From contig NZ_JAAJTJ010000026.1 of the NCBI RefSeq assembly GCF_011030405.1, positions 1-64,000 on the forward strand: a stretch of DNA of 64,000 nucleotides, read 5' to 3'. Below are positions 8,854 to 17,100 of this stretch, in pieces; positions within the stretch are counted from its first letter, which is position 1; each line of letters opens with the position of its first letter. The notes under the pieces were generated by a model. That model was not told the DNA's origin. It saw only the letters and a list, made by a program, of their open reading frames with translations, and did not search any database. This stretch comes from Parapedobacter sp. SGR-10 (GTDB lineage: Bacteria > Bacteroidota > Bacteroidia > Sphingobacteriales > Sphingobacteriaceae). The position numbers were made by a program, and so were the translations under genes.

Positions 8854-8916
8854 TGGGTAGTTTCAGACTACCCTTTCATGATTGATCCGTAGTGCGCTCT
8901 GCTCAACACTACGGAT
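8854..8916. terminator. two hairpins downstream of clpS
   Basis: GGGTAGT (8854-8860) pairs with ACTACCC (8867-8873), followed by TTTC; then ATCCGTAGTG (8885-8894) pairs with CACTACGGAT (8907-8916). With the family B palindrome before them these make three hairpins in 115 bp between clpS and cls, probably ending clpS transcription. Confidence 0.45.
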
Positions 8917-8968
8917 AGTAGATTAGCACTATTTTATTATATTTACTATTTCTAACTGTACTAGAAAT

Positions 8969-10450
8969 ATGCAGGCACTCGAATCTTTTATACATTTTGC
9001 GCTAAACTGGTATTGGGTTCCGTTGTTGATACTCTACATTGGTTTGATCGGGGCTATACTGATCGAGAATAGAAATCCGACCAAAACGATTGCGTGGATA
9101 CTGGTCATTATCTTTATTCCATTTATTGGGCTGATCCTGTATTATTTTTTTGGACAGAAATTTGTCAAAGTCCAAAAGATCAAAAAGATCAATAGGCAGC
9201 AAGCCCTTCGGTTGCAATATCAGTGGAAAAGACTCGAACCGACTATGGAGTCCTTTATTCGTGATATCCATGCCGAGATTGGTGATCTCTCCAGAGTCTT
9301 CCGCCTGATGAAAAACGAACGCCTTTCTTCTCCCACCCTGGACAACGGGGTCAGGTTGTTGATAAATGGAGAAGAAAAATTTGAGTATCTGAAAAATGAC
9401 TTGTCCCATGCCCGCCATTCCATTCACATGGAATACTATATATTCGAAGTGGATAATATCGGGCGAGAGATTCTCGAATTATTGGAGCAGAAAGCCAATG
9501 AAGGGGTAGCTGTGCGGTTGATTGTTGATAGTTTTGGTTCTCCCGATCTGGTTAAATACATGCGAAAGAATAAAGATACAAAAATCTTGTTTCAACCTTT
9601 TTTGCCGGTCACCTTTACTTCTCTGGCCAATTCAAATTACCGAAACCATCGAAAAGTGACAGTCATCGATGCCTCTATAGGTTATATAGGGGGGATCAAT
9701 ATATCTGATCGGTATATCAACGCGGATGATTCGACGGACAAGGTGTATTGGCGGGATACTTCGGTACGTATAGAAGGGATGTCCATCAACATGTTGCAGA
9801 TCGGTTTTTGGAATTCGTGGAACCAAACGGACGGAGAACCTTTCCTTTTAGAACAAGGTTATCTCAAGGTCATCCAGGATGAGGAAGAACGAAAAAAAGG
9901 CAAAGCCAGTGTAGGGTTTGTAGCCAGTGACCCTGCATCTGTGGGACCATTCAATATGGAAGCCTTGTTGATTGCCATAGGAGAAGCTAATACCAAGATA
10001 CAGCTTTGTACGCCCTACTATATTCCTGGCGAAGAATTGGAGCGGGCATTGATCATCGCGGCGGCAGCAGGGGTAGAGGTAGAGTTGATGATACCCGAAA
10101 AATCCGATTCTAATCTGGTACACTTTGCTTCTTTTTCCTATTTGAAACCTCTGCTGGAGAGAGGAGTGAAGGTTTATCTTTACAAAAAAGGTTTTTTGCA
10201 TGCCAAGACCGTTAATGTGGACAACAAGCTAGCCTTCATTGGCACAGTGAATTTGGATATTCGGAGTTTTTATATCAATTACGAAATAGCTGCGGTGATA
10301 TCGGATGCACAATTGTGTGGGCAATTGGGTAATCAGTTTGAAGAGGATAAGCTGTATAGCCATCACTTTACACTCAACGAATGGAAGAAAAGATCACGTT
10401 GGAAGAGAGGTTTGGATTCTTTGTGCAGGCTATTGGCACCTTTGCTGTGA
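8969..10450 (+). CDS. cls: cardiolipin synthase (phospholipase D family)
   Basis: 493 residues, normal length. Two N-terminal membrane helices (about 12-32 and 40-62) including a phospholipase-D-nuclease N-terminal region (NPTKTIAWILVIIFIPFIG). Two HKD motifs: NHRKVTVID near residue 226 and HAKTVNVDNKLAFIGTVNLD near 411. It joins two phosphatidylglycerol molecules into cardiolipin plus glycerol at the inner membrane. The gene stands alone, with a three-hairpin region before and a family D repeat after it. Function is certain at family level; substrate choice (PG/PG or PG/PE) is not. Confidence 0.93.
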   Translation: MQALESFIHFALNWYWVPLLILYIGLIGAILIENRNPTKTIAWILVIIFIPFIGLILYYFFGQKFVKVQKIKKINRQQALRLQYQWKRLEPTMESFIRDIHAEIGDLSRVFRLMKNERLSSPTLDNGVRLLINGEEKFEYLKNDLSHARHSIHMEYYIFEVDNIGREILELLEQKANEGVAVRLIVDSFGSPDLVKYMRKNKDTKILFQPFLPVTFTSLANSNYRNHRKVTVIDASIGYIGGINISDRYINADDSTDKVYWRDTSVRIEGMSINMLQIGFWNSWNQTDGEPFLLEQGYLKVIQDEEERKKGKASVGFVASDPASVGPFNMEALLIAIGEANTKIQLCTPYYIPGEELERALIIAAAAGVEVELMIPEKSDSNLVHFASFSYLKPLLERGVKVYLYKKGFLHAKTVNVDNKLAFIGTVNLDIRSFYINYEIAAVISDAQLCGQLGNQFEEDKLYSHHFTLNEWKKRSRWKRGLDSLCRLLAPLL

Positions 10451-10475
10451 GAAAAAATAGAGGATCCAAAAAGTC

Positions 10476-10554
10476 TGTCATCCTGACGATAGGAAGGATC
10501 TAAAACGGTTTTGAATACCTTTGGAAATAGATTCCTCCTATCGTCGGAATGACA
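10476..10554. repeat. family D inverted repeat (TGTCATCCTGACGAT arms)
   Basis: TGTCATCCTGACGATAGGAAGGATCT at the left is matched by AGATTCCTCCTATCGTCGGAATGACA at the right, around a 27-bp spacer. The GTCATCCTGA/TCAGGATGAC ends recur at 48678-48765, so this is a dispersed inverted repeat family, located between convergent genes. Confidence 0.75.
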
Positions 10555-10650
10555 AAATAACGGCAGCTACTGCTTTTGAGACAGCCTCATTATGGACATC
10601 ATCAGATCGCTTCACGATGACGATGATGTTTAGCTTTTAGAAATTATCTA

Positions 10651-11073
10651 TCAGCCAATAGGCTCGAGGTATTGCGCATAGCAGTACCCTTCTTCTCCAT
10701 CTTTGGTTCGTACCAGCCACCATTGGTCGTTCGCCTTGCTGATGAGGGTGATGATCTCGTCTTTGGCAGCTTTGCCCACAATAGGCTGATCAGTACCTGG
10801 TCCCTTACGAATATTAAGATTCGAAGTCTGGGTAATGACACGTGCCTGACTACCTGCCACCGCAGTGGATACATCAACGTTCATAACCACATCGCCAGAC
10901 AGGAAATTGGGGTCTATCTGGTTGTAGATATCCCAAAGTTTGTTTTTCACATCAGCATTGGGAGCAGTGCCCCTTACGTGGAGTACACCTTCTTGTTCGG
11001 CTATTTGCAGGTCTTCTATCCCTGAAGCTCTGGCTGTATCTATCAATACTTTATATTTATCTAGTAGTGCCAT
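10651..11073 (-). CDS. BON-like/SH3b two-domain protein
   Basis: 140 residues without signal peptide. Residues about 1-70 resemble the potassium/ligand-binding BON fold (ALLDKYKVLIDTARASGIEDLQIAEQEGVLHVRGTAPN) as in YgaU/LysM-type proteins; residues about 76-138 are a bacterial SH3 domain (SNLNIRKGPGTDQPIVGKA ... WWLVRTKDGEEGYCYAQYLEP). It lies 33 bp downstream of the two-BON lipoprotein on the same strand, so both are likely cotranscribed and act on the cell envelope or osmotic stress, which is inferred from family only. Confidence 0.8.
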   Translation of the reverse strand: MALLDKYKVLIDTARASGIEDLQIAEQEGVLHVRGTAPNADVKNKLWDIYNQIDPNFLSGDVVMNVDVSTAVAGSQARVITQTSNLNIRKGPGTDQPIVGKAAKDEIITLISKANDQWWLVRTKDGEEGYCYAQYLEPIG

Positions 11074-11106
11074 GATATTTGATTATGGATGTTAAAGTAC
11101 ACTCAA

Positions 11107-11586
11107 TTATTTAACGGTCAATGCGGACATGTCAACCTTTTTAGGATTCAGGGCATCCAATGATTGTTTCAATACTTGTACACGAGTCTGCTCTACAGAG
11201 CCTGTTACGGTGATGATCCCATCTTTCACACTGACAGATACCGTAGGGAAGTCTTTTGTAGCATCGATGACTTTGGCACTGAGATCAGCATCGTCTGTGT
11301 TGATCTCTATCGGGGGCTGCACCGTGATATTGTTGACGACAGACTTGATGCCTTTGGTCGTTTTGGCCGAAGCTTCCAAAGCCTGTCTTTCCTCTTCCGT
11401 ATTGACAATTCCAGATAGCGTGACTACACCATCCTTGACATCTACCGTGACATTCGGGTTACTGCTGACCACCGACTCGACTTGGGCTTTGAGATCAGTA
11501 TCCGAAACTTTTGACTTGCAGGATACTGCACCGAATGCAATGAAACTTGATACGACAAGTATCGAAAATGCTTGTTTTAGATTCAT
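11107..11586 (-). CDS. lipoprotein with two BON domains
   Basis: 159 residues from the ATG at 11586, chosen because it opens a lipoprotein signal (AFGAVSC, Cys23); the frame continues ten codons upstream without a plausible signal. Two BON repeats follow: about 30-90 (DTDLKAQVESVVSSNPNVTVDVKDGVVTLSGIV) and about 95-158 (DADLSAKVIDATKDFPTVSVSVKDGIITVTGSV). BON domains (OsmY-like) contact phospholipid surfaces and are linked to osmotic and envelope stress. It is the upstream gene of the pair with the BON/SH3 gene. Confidence 0.88.
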   Translation of the reverse strand: MNLKQAFSILVVSSFIAFGAVSCKSKVSDTDLKAQVESVVSSNPNVTVDVKDGVVTLSGIVNTEEERQALEASAKTTKGIKSVVNNITVQPPIEINTDDADLSAKVIDATKDFPTVSVSVKDGIITVTGSVEQTRVQVLKQSLDALNPKKVDMSALTVK

Positions 11587-11706
11587 AGTTGTTATTTTTT
11601 TAAATGTATAATACAAGAATACGATATATAGACAATCAAATGGCTACATTGTTTTCGAAATAACTGAAAAAGTAGTGATATGGCTACTTGGTGCTAGATA
11701 TGCAAT

Positions 11707-11770
11707 GCTAGCGCACGAATCCTTTCGTATGCTCGTTATTTTTGGCACACGAAAGGATTCGTGCGCCAGC
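11707..11770. repeat. family C palindrome (GCTAGCGCACG / CGTGCGCCAGC)
   Basis: GCTAGCGCACGAATCCTTTCG at the left pairs with CGAAAGGATTCGTGCGCCAGC at the right across an 22-bp centre that itself contains TATGCT/GGCACA. Related copies lie at 30312-30376 and, with the arm order swapped, at 49282-49339. It sits in the 274-bp gap between the BON lipoprotein and the macroglobulin/plug protein; the rest of that gap is AT-rich. Confidence 0.8.
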
Positions 11771-11860
11771 GAAGGATAATCGCGCTCCATATAGTTGTTG
11801 ATTTTTCCTATTTTAATTTTTACTTTTGAGAATAGGCATTTTGTTTAACCCTGTACATTG

Positions 11861-14566
11861 ATGATAAAAAATAAATTCATTCTGTTCCTCGTCCTGTTTT
11901 TGAGTGTCCAATCTCTGGCGAAAGCTCAAGATTTACCTGCTATACCTATCAACACCGTTGTCGAACGTGTCCAAAAATTCTTGAGCGTGTATCCTGTAGA
12001 GAAAGTGCACCTGCATTTTGACAAACCTTATTATGCAGTGGGAGACACCCTTTGGTTCAAAATGTACCTATACCACAATCAATTGGAATATTTGCCCAGT
12101 AAAATAGGCTATGTAGATATTATCAATGGCCGGGATTCGTTGATCCAGACCATTAAGATTCCGCTGGAAAAGGGTGTGGGTAATGGTTATTTTGTGCTGG
12201 ATCCGCAGATTGTCAAACAGGACAACTACCGTTTTAGAGGATATACGAAGTGGATGATGAACTTTGATCCGGCTTATTTTTATAACAAGATCGTCACCGT
12301 AGGGGATGCTATCAACAAAAAATTAGGAACAAATATTGTCTATGTACCCGATGGCAACAAGACCAAAGCTACTGTACAATTTAGGGACGGCAAGGGTGCT
12401 CTGCTGGGTAAACGTAAATTGACATGGGAAGCTATCGATGGTTGGGATCCTTTTGATAAGGGGCGGGGCGAAACCGATGATATGGGAAGAGCCAACATTA
12501 CGTTTTCAACCAAAAATAAGGATCTGCTGAAAAAAGGACGATTGATCGTCAAATTGGAAGGCGAAAGCAGTTTGGTCGGCGACTTTCCGTTGAAGGATGC
12601 TATTTGGGAAGCTGATGTACAGTTTTTTCCGGAAGGAGGCGATCTCCTTGCCGGTCTGGAAAAGAAAGTGGCTTTCAAAGCTATAGGACAAGATGGAAAG
12701 GGATTGGCCGTGAAAGGAAAGGTTATAGATGGCAAGAAAAATACAGTAGCCGAGTTTACGGATCTGGGATTGGGTATGGGTTATTTCACGTTGCTGCCAC
12801 AAGCTGGTCAAACATATAAGGCCGTTGTCACATTTCCAAACGGACAAGAAAAAACCGTCGACTTTCCCGAAGTCAAAGCCGAGGGGATCAATTTGGTTCT
12901 GGGTCAACAAACAGATGATCATGTGCAATTGTCCATTCTGGCCAATGAGGCCTATTTTTCCAAGGTACAGAATACACCCTTTTATATTTTCGGACAGCTA
13001 AATGGGCATTTGATCTACGGTGCACAGGCGACGATGAAAAATGCTTCCGTGACGATCAATGTACCCAAGACCAATATTCCGAATGGTATCATGCAGTTTA
13101 CGTTGATGAGTGCACAAGGCCAGCCCCTGAGTGAGCGCTTGGTATTCAACTCCTCGGCCGAATACCTGCAATTGGATGTCAAGACCGATAAAGCAAACTA
13201 CGCCCGCAAGGAGCAGGTAAAGTTGGATATCAGTAATCTGACTGCACAAAAGAATTTCAGTACGTTGTCGGTTTCTGTGATCGATGAAGCAAAGGTCCCC
13301 TATGATCCACATCAAGAGAACACGATCATCAGCAGTCTGCTGTTGACTTCCGACCTCAAAGGTTTTGTGGAGAAACCCGCTTATTACTTCGATCCTAAGG
13401 TCGAAAATAGGCAGGAAGCATTGGATGCGTTGATGATGACCCAAGGTTTCAGACGTTTTGACTATGCTGATTTGATTGCCGAAAAGCTTCCCAAAGTGAG
13501 TTATTTGCCCGAACAGGGCATCAGCTTGTCCGGTACACTGCTATTGAATACGGGCAGACCGTTTCCAAATGGTGGGTTGCTGCTGTCTATTCCTTCGAGA
13601 GCGTATCGCAAAGACGTGTACACCGATCAGAATGGAAGGTTTGTGTTTGAAAATCTGGTGTTTCCCGACTCCTCAAAGGTCAATATAAATGCCCGGGGGA
13701 ATGACAACTACAGAAGCCTGGTCATCAATCTGGATCAAACCTACTTTCCGGCTATTGATGAGCGCAATCCCTATACAGCCAATGAAGTGTTGAACATTGA
13801 TGAACAGTTGACACCTTATTTGGAAAACAGTAAAAATGAATATAGAAAGTCGATATTGATTGATGAAGTAGTTGTTTCGCGCACGGTACAGACTTCTCGG
13901 ACAAGTAAGGAGTTTTCTTCGCTGTCAGGGCTGTCCATGGCCGAGCATAGGATAGAAGGAGATCGCTTCTCCGGCTGTAACGTATTGACCATGTGTTTGA
14001 GTACTTTATTGACGGGTATCACCTATGACAACAATACGTTGAAATATTATGTGACCCGAAATTACAATCAAGGTTCTCGCGTGCCGGTACAGTTTTTTCT
14101 GAATGGTATGCCTATAGACGAAAATATGCTCAATTCTGTCCAACCACATGAAATAGAGGCTGTAGAGATTTTTTTGCGGGATGATCTGGGTACAGTCAGT
14201 CGGATGTATCAAAATGACGGAGTGGTATCTATCATTACCAAGAAAGAGAAACCAAAAGGACCACGGATGACGCTGTCACAGATCGAAGCATTGATCCCTA
14301 AAACAAATGTGATCGATATCTTCCCGTTGGGGTATATCAAAGAGCGAAAATTTTATCTGCCGAAGTATGATACGTCACAAAGTAAGGCGACCAATGATTA
14401 CCGTACGACTATCTATTGGAATCCCGATGTACAGTTGGATGAAAATGGAAAAGTAACGCTCGATTATTATAATGCGGACGGCAATGGCAGATATAAGGTT
14501 GTCGTGGAGGGAATGGACGATACGGGGCGCTTGGGGCGTAAGGAGTTTTATTACAACGTCAAGTAA
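11861..14566 (+). CDS. secreted macroglobulin-like protein with TonB plug-like domain
   Basis: 901 residues from the ATG at 11861 (a TTG one codon upstream is ignored). Signal peptide I ending near SLAKAQ. The segment KVHLHFDKPYYAVGDTLWFKMYLY (about 45-70) is the MG2-type domain start seen in alpha-2-macroglobulins. A plug-like segment occurs at about 740-797 (VQFFLNGMPIDENMLN ... IEAVEIFLRDD ... NDGVVSIITKK), the same order as a SusC plug, but there is no beta-barrel. Proteins of this architecture are frequent in Bacteroidota and poorly understood. The C-terminus (TIYWNPDVQLDENGKVTLDYYNADG) is a further macroglobulin-type beta domain. Confidence 0.82.
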   Translation: MIKNKFILFLVLFLSVQSLAKAQDLPAIPINTVVERVQKFLSVYPVEKVHLHFDKPYYAVGDTLWFKMYLYHNQLEYLPSKIGYVDIINGRDSLIQTIKIPLEKGVGNGYFVLDPQIVKQDNYRFRGYTKWMMNFDPAYFYNKIVTVGDAINKKLGTNIVYVPDGNKTKATVQFRDGKGALLGKRKLTWEAIDGWDPFDKGRGETDDMGRANITFSTKNKDLLKKGRLIVKLEGESSLVGDFPLKDAIWEADVQFFPEGGDLLAGLEKKVAFKAIGQDGKGLAVKGKVIDGKKNTVAEFTDLGLGMGYFTLLPQAGQTYKAVVTFPNGQEKTVDFPEVKAEGINLVLGQQTDDHVQLSILANEAYFSKVQNTPFYIFGQLNGHLIYGAQATMKNASVTINVPKTNIPNGIMQFTLMSAQGQPLSERLVFNSSAEYLQLDVKTDKANYARKEQVKLDISNLTAQKNFSTLSVSVIDEAKVPYDPHQENTIISSLLLTSDLKGFVEKPAYYFDPKVENRQEALDALMMTQGFRRFDYADLIAEKLPKVSYLPEQGISLSGTLLLNTGRPFPNGGLLLSIPSRAYRKDVYTDQNGRFVFENLVFPDSSKVNINARGNDNYRSLVINLDQTYFPAIDERNPYTANEVLNIDEQLTPYLENSKNEYRKSILIDEVVVSRTVQTSRTSKEFSSLSGLSMAEHRIEGDRFSGCNVLTMCLSTLLTGITYDNNTLKYYVTRNYNQGSRVPVQFFLNGMPIDENMLNSVQPHEIEAVEIFLRDDLGTVSRMYQNDGVVSIITKKEKPKGPRMTLSQIEALIPKTNVIDIFPLGYIKERKFYLPKYDTSQSKATNDYRTTIYWNPDVQLDENGKVTLDYYNADGNGRYKVVVEGMDDTGRLGRKEFYYNVK

Positions 14567-14795
14567 CATAGTATGCCAGAAGAATCCGTACGCTTATTTT
14601 AATGGAGGCAAAACATATACGTTTGAAACTGTAGGTAATTATAGTCAGGTTCAGATCAATGTGGCGGCTTTCTCTGTCTCTGGATCTTTTGACCTCAACT
14701 ATAAAATCGAACAGGGAGGAAAAGTTATAGCAGATGAATCACTTACAATTTCAGAAGATGGTAATGCATATACTCAACCGTACGTATTAAAGTAA
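14567..14795 (+). pseudogene. C-terminal remnant of a small beta-rich secreted protein
   Basis: Immediately after the stop of the 901-residue gene a frame reading QKNPYAYFNGGKTYTFETVG...YTQPYVLK runs to a TAA at 14793. It looks coding (alternating beta pattern, aromatic-rich) but has no ATG/GTG/TTG between the preceding stop and the conserved-looking part; extending the frame upstream only enters the other gene out of frame. It is best read as a 3' gene remnant left by an insertion or deletion. Confidence 0.45.
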
Positions 14796-14847
14796 CAAGA
14801 TATACCGTTGATGCCGGGATTACCCGGTATCCTTCCTGATTAGGCAA

Positions 14848-14875
14848 GTAGAGATGCGATTTATCGCGTCTCTAC
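14848..14875. repeat. family A palindrome (GTAGAGATGCGAT / ATCGCGTCTCTAC)
   Basis: A near-perfect 28-bp palindrome followed by TATTTTT, so it could also serve as a terminator. Other copies are at 20541, 23459, 29512, 30404, 35066 and 37392. It lies in the 230-bp gap before the gene at 15029; a weak hairpin GCCGGGATTACCCGG precedes it and the remaining sequence shows nothing else. Confidence 0.85.
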
Positions 14876-15028
14876 TATTTTTATAGGAAGTGTTGTTTTA
14901 ATGAACACTTCGCCCATCCTGCAATCCACTCTATACATAGCGGTAAACTTCGAAATTTTTTCTCATACGATAGGTAACAATTCATCCATACTGTGGATAT
15001 AAAGATGTTCACCAAAACATCTTTGATT

Positions 15029-17089
15029 ATGAAACAGTACGTTTACCTTATCTGTATCCTTTTTATACTTCCGCTTCCCGGTCTGTTTGGACAAGGGTTG
15101 CCTAGCCTAGGAGTAGGAGGAGGATTTCAATTTCCTGCGAAGAAAGAGCATCTTTCGAATGCTTATGGGACACAATTAAATTTCTATTACCCGTTTTTCA
15201 AGAAAGGAAATTTTAGTTTGGGCCCGGCTATCGGTGGAGACTATGCCTTTGCCCATGACGGATCTACATCGTCTATAGCAAAGACAGGATTCGCATTACA
15301 TCCGGAGTTTTCGTCGACGCTGTTCGAACGTAGCAACGGCTCATCCGGACAAAGGAACTATGGATGGCGAGTAGGCCCACAGGTCGATATACTGGCTGGG
15401 AGATTCCTGTTTTCAGGTATTTTACAAGCCGGACAGTCCTATTGGAGCCAAGCAGATTATAGTCTGGAGCAGGAGATCGCAAGAGGTGCAGGAGAACCTG
15501 TTCGCAAAATGATCTATGCCCGTGAAGAAGTCAAATCATCCTCATGGATGGTTTCTCCCCGTTTGCGCATAGCGTATCCGCTTTCGAATAGGATACACCT
15601 CTGGACAGAGGGTAGTCTGATGACCTCCAACATGCAGGTAAAGGAGCTGGCTATCAATTTTCCCGATGGTACCGTCATTGATGGGGAGACTATCGGAACA
15701 TTTATTGAAGCCAAGTCTGTCGAGCGTGAGGCTAAAGAAAACTGGAATACCTCTGCGGTACAGTTAGGGCTTAGCTTTCAATTGGGCAAAGCAAAACGTT
15801 CTAAACCCACAAAAGGGGTATCACCCATGTATACCGGAAGCGCAAAAACAGGGGACAATCCCTTGTTCGGGAAAAAATCGCTATCGGACAAAAAACCAGA
15901 TGAACAAAGATTTATAAAACCAATATTACCAAAGAATAATACGCGATTTTCCCAGGAAAAACCTGCCAAAGAACTCCGCTGGCAGCTCCTTGGAAGCAAA
16001 ATTCCTACCCCTAAGTATGTGGTAGAGTTGCAACGTGTGGATGCCAAAGGGCGTCCACAACAGAGCTACCATGCGACCTCCGAAACGTTGTCCATCCCTA
16101 TCGAACAAATGACCAAAGGTACATTGCCCGACGGAACGTACCGCTGGCAGGTAAAAGAAGTCGGTACCGGTTTGGTATCTACACCCCAGTTCTTTTCGGT
16201 GGGGAGTTGCCAGATTCAGTTTGAGATCAAAAATGATACAATTACCTGCCTGGGTTATGAAGGCGAGAATAGAAAATACAGAATATGTTTTGATTCGGAA
16301 TACCAAAGTTCATCCGGTGATCTGACCTATACACAGCCAGGTTCCGGCCTTAATCTATTTGACCAGAATTATAATCCGTTGAGCTATACCTTGGTGGCTC
16401 CCAACACGACTTTGCAGACACAGGTCGGTAGTACATTATCTTCTGTACAGTACTGTGTAGAAGTATTGGTGCCGCCGTCGGTAACAAGTATTGGCCTTGG
16501 CCTGCAGGGCGATGATCTGGATCCCAGCCCGATATTGTGCCAGCCTGGTGTGGCTTTGGCGTTGGACAGCCTGCCCGAATGTATCTGTAAAGAATGCGAT
16601 GAGCTGACTATGGATATGCAAAACATGCAGATATCACCCTATAATGGACAAGGCAATCAATTCCAGTTTGCAGGAGATCTAGTGGCTAATCAACCCTTGT
16701 ATGCAGTCGAAGTACAGGTACTATCATTCGATTATACGGCGCAACCGACACCTTGTTCGCCAGGTGTATCTGTATTGGAAGAATCGGGTATGATATTGCG
16801 CCCCGGTACGACGATCAATTCAAGCTCGGCCTTACAGTTTATGAATAGTACTGCTAATCCAAATGCCAATGGGAATGCAGCTAAGGTCGTCAAGTACCAG
16901 GGTAATGGCGCGATGACCGGCAATATTCCATTGAATATCGTCGTAGGGCTACCCGGACCATTGGCCGGATTTGATGCCTCCTGCTGCCGACTGAACTACG
17001 AAGTCTGCTTCCGGGTGGTCGTGTACTATGATGAAAACAGCTGTAAGTCCTGTGTATTCACGAAGTGTTTCCAATTTGACAACCAATAA
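15029..17089 (+). CDS. secreted protein with barrel-like N-terminal half and Cys-rich C-terminal domain
   Basis: I chose the ATG at 15029 (686 residues) because it begins a clean signal peptide (MKQYVYLICILFILPLPGLFGQ); a GTG at 14993 and ATG at 15005 are in frame. Residues 23-250 have outer-membrane beta-strand patterning. About 310-400 is a fibronectin-III-like module (LRWQLLGSKIPTPKYVVELQRVD ... GTYRWQVKEV). The C-terminal ~150 residues end in a CC-x6-C-x11-C-x2-C-x4-C cysteine pattern also found in the next gene. No catalytic motif. It lies 11 bp upstream of the 1143-residue gene and is surely in the same operon; probably a surface or adhesion component. Confidence 0.75.
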   Translation: MKQYVYLICILFILPLPGLFGQGLPSLGVGGGFQFPAKKEHLSNAYGTQLNFYYPFFKKGNFSLGPAIGGDYAFAHDGSTSSIAKTGFALHPEFSSTLFERSNGSSGQRNYGWRVGPQVDILAGRFLFSGILQAGQSYWSQADYSLEQEIARGAGEPVRKMIYAREEVKSSSWMVSPRLRIAYPLSNRIHLWTEGSLMTSNMQVKELAINFPDGTVIDGETIGTFIEAKSVEREAKENWNTSAVQLGLSFQLGKAKRSKPTKGVSPMYTGSAKTGDNPLFGKKSLSDKKPDEQRFIKPILPKNNTRFSQEKPAKELRWQLLGSKIPTPKYVVELQRVDAKGRPQQSYHATSETLSIPIEQMTKGTLPDGTYRWQVKEVGTGLVSTPQFFSVGSCQIQFEIKNDTITCLGYEGENRKYRICFDSEYQSSSGDLTYTQPGSGLNLFDQNYNPLSYTLVAPNTTLQTQVGSTLSSVQYCVEVLVPPSVTSIGLGLQGDDLDPSPILCQPGVALALDSLPECICKECDELTMDMQNMQISPYNGQGNQFQFAGDLVANQPLYAVEVQVLSFDYTAQPTPCSPGVSVLEESGMILRPGTTINSSSALQFMNSTANPNANGNAAKVVKYQGNGAMTGNIPLNIVVGLPGPLAGFDASCCRLNYEVCFRVVVYYDENSCKSCVFTKCFQFDNQ

Positions 17090-17100
17090 ATCTTACGATC

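Noticed and set aside
12998..13444. 148-codon antisense ORF within the 901-residue gene
   Set aside because: Opposite a clear coding region; no signal, no family.
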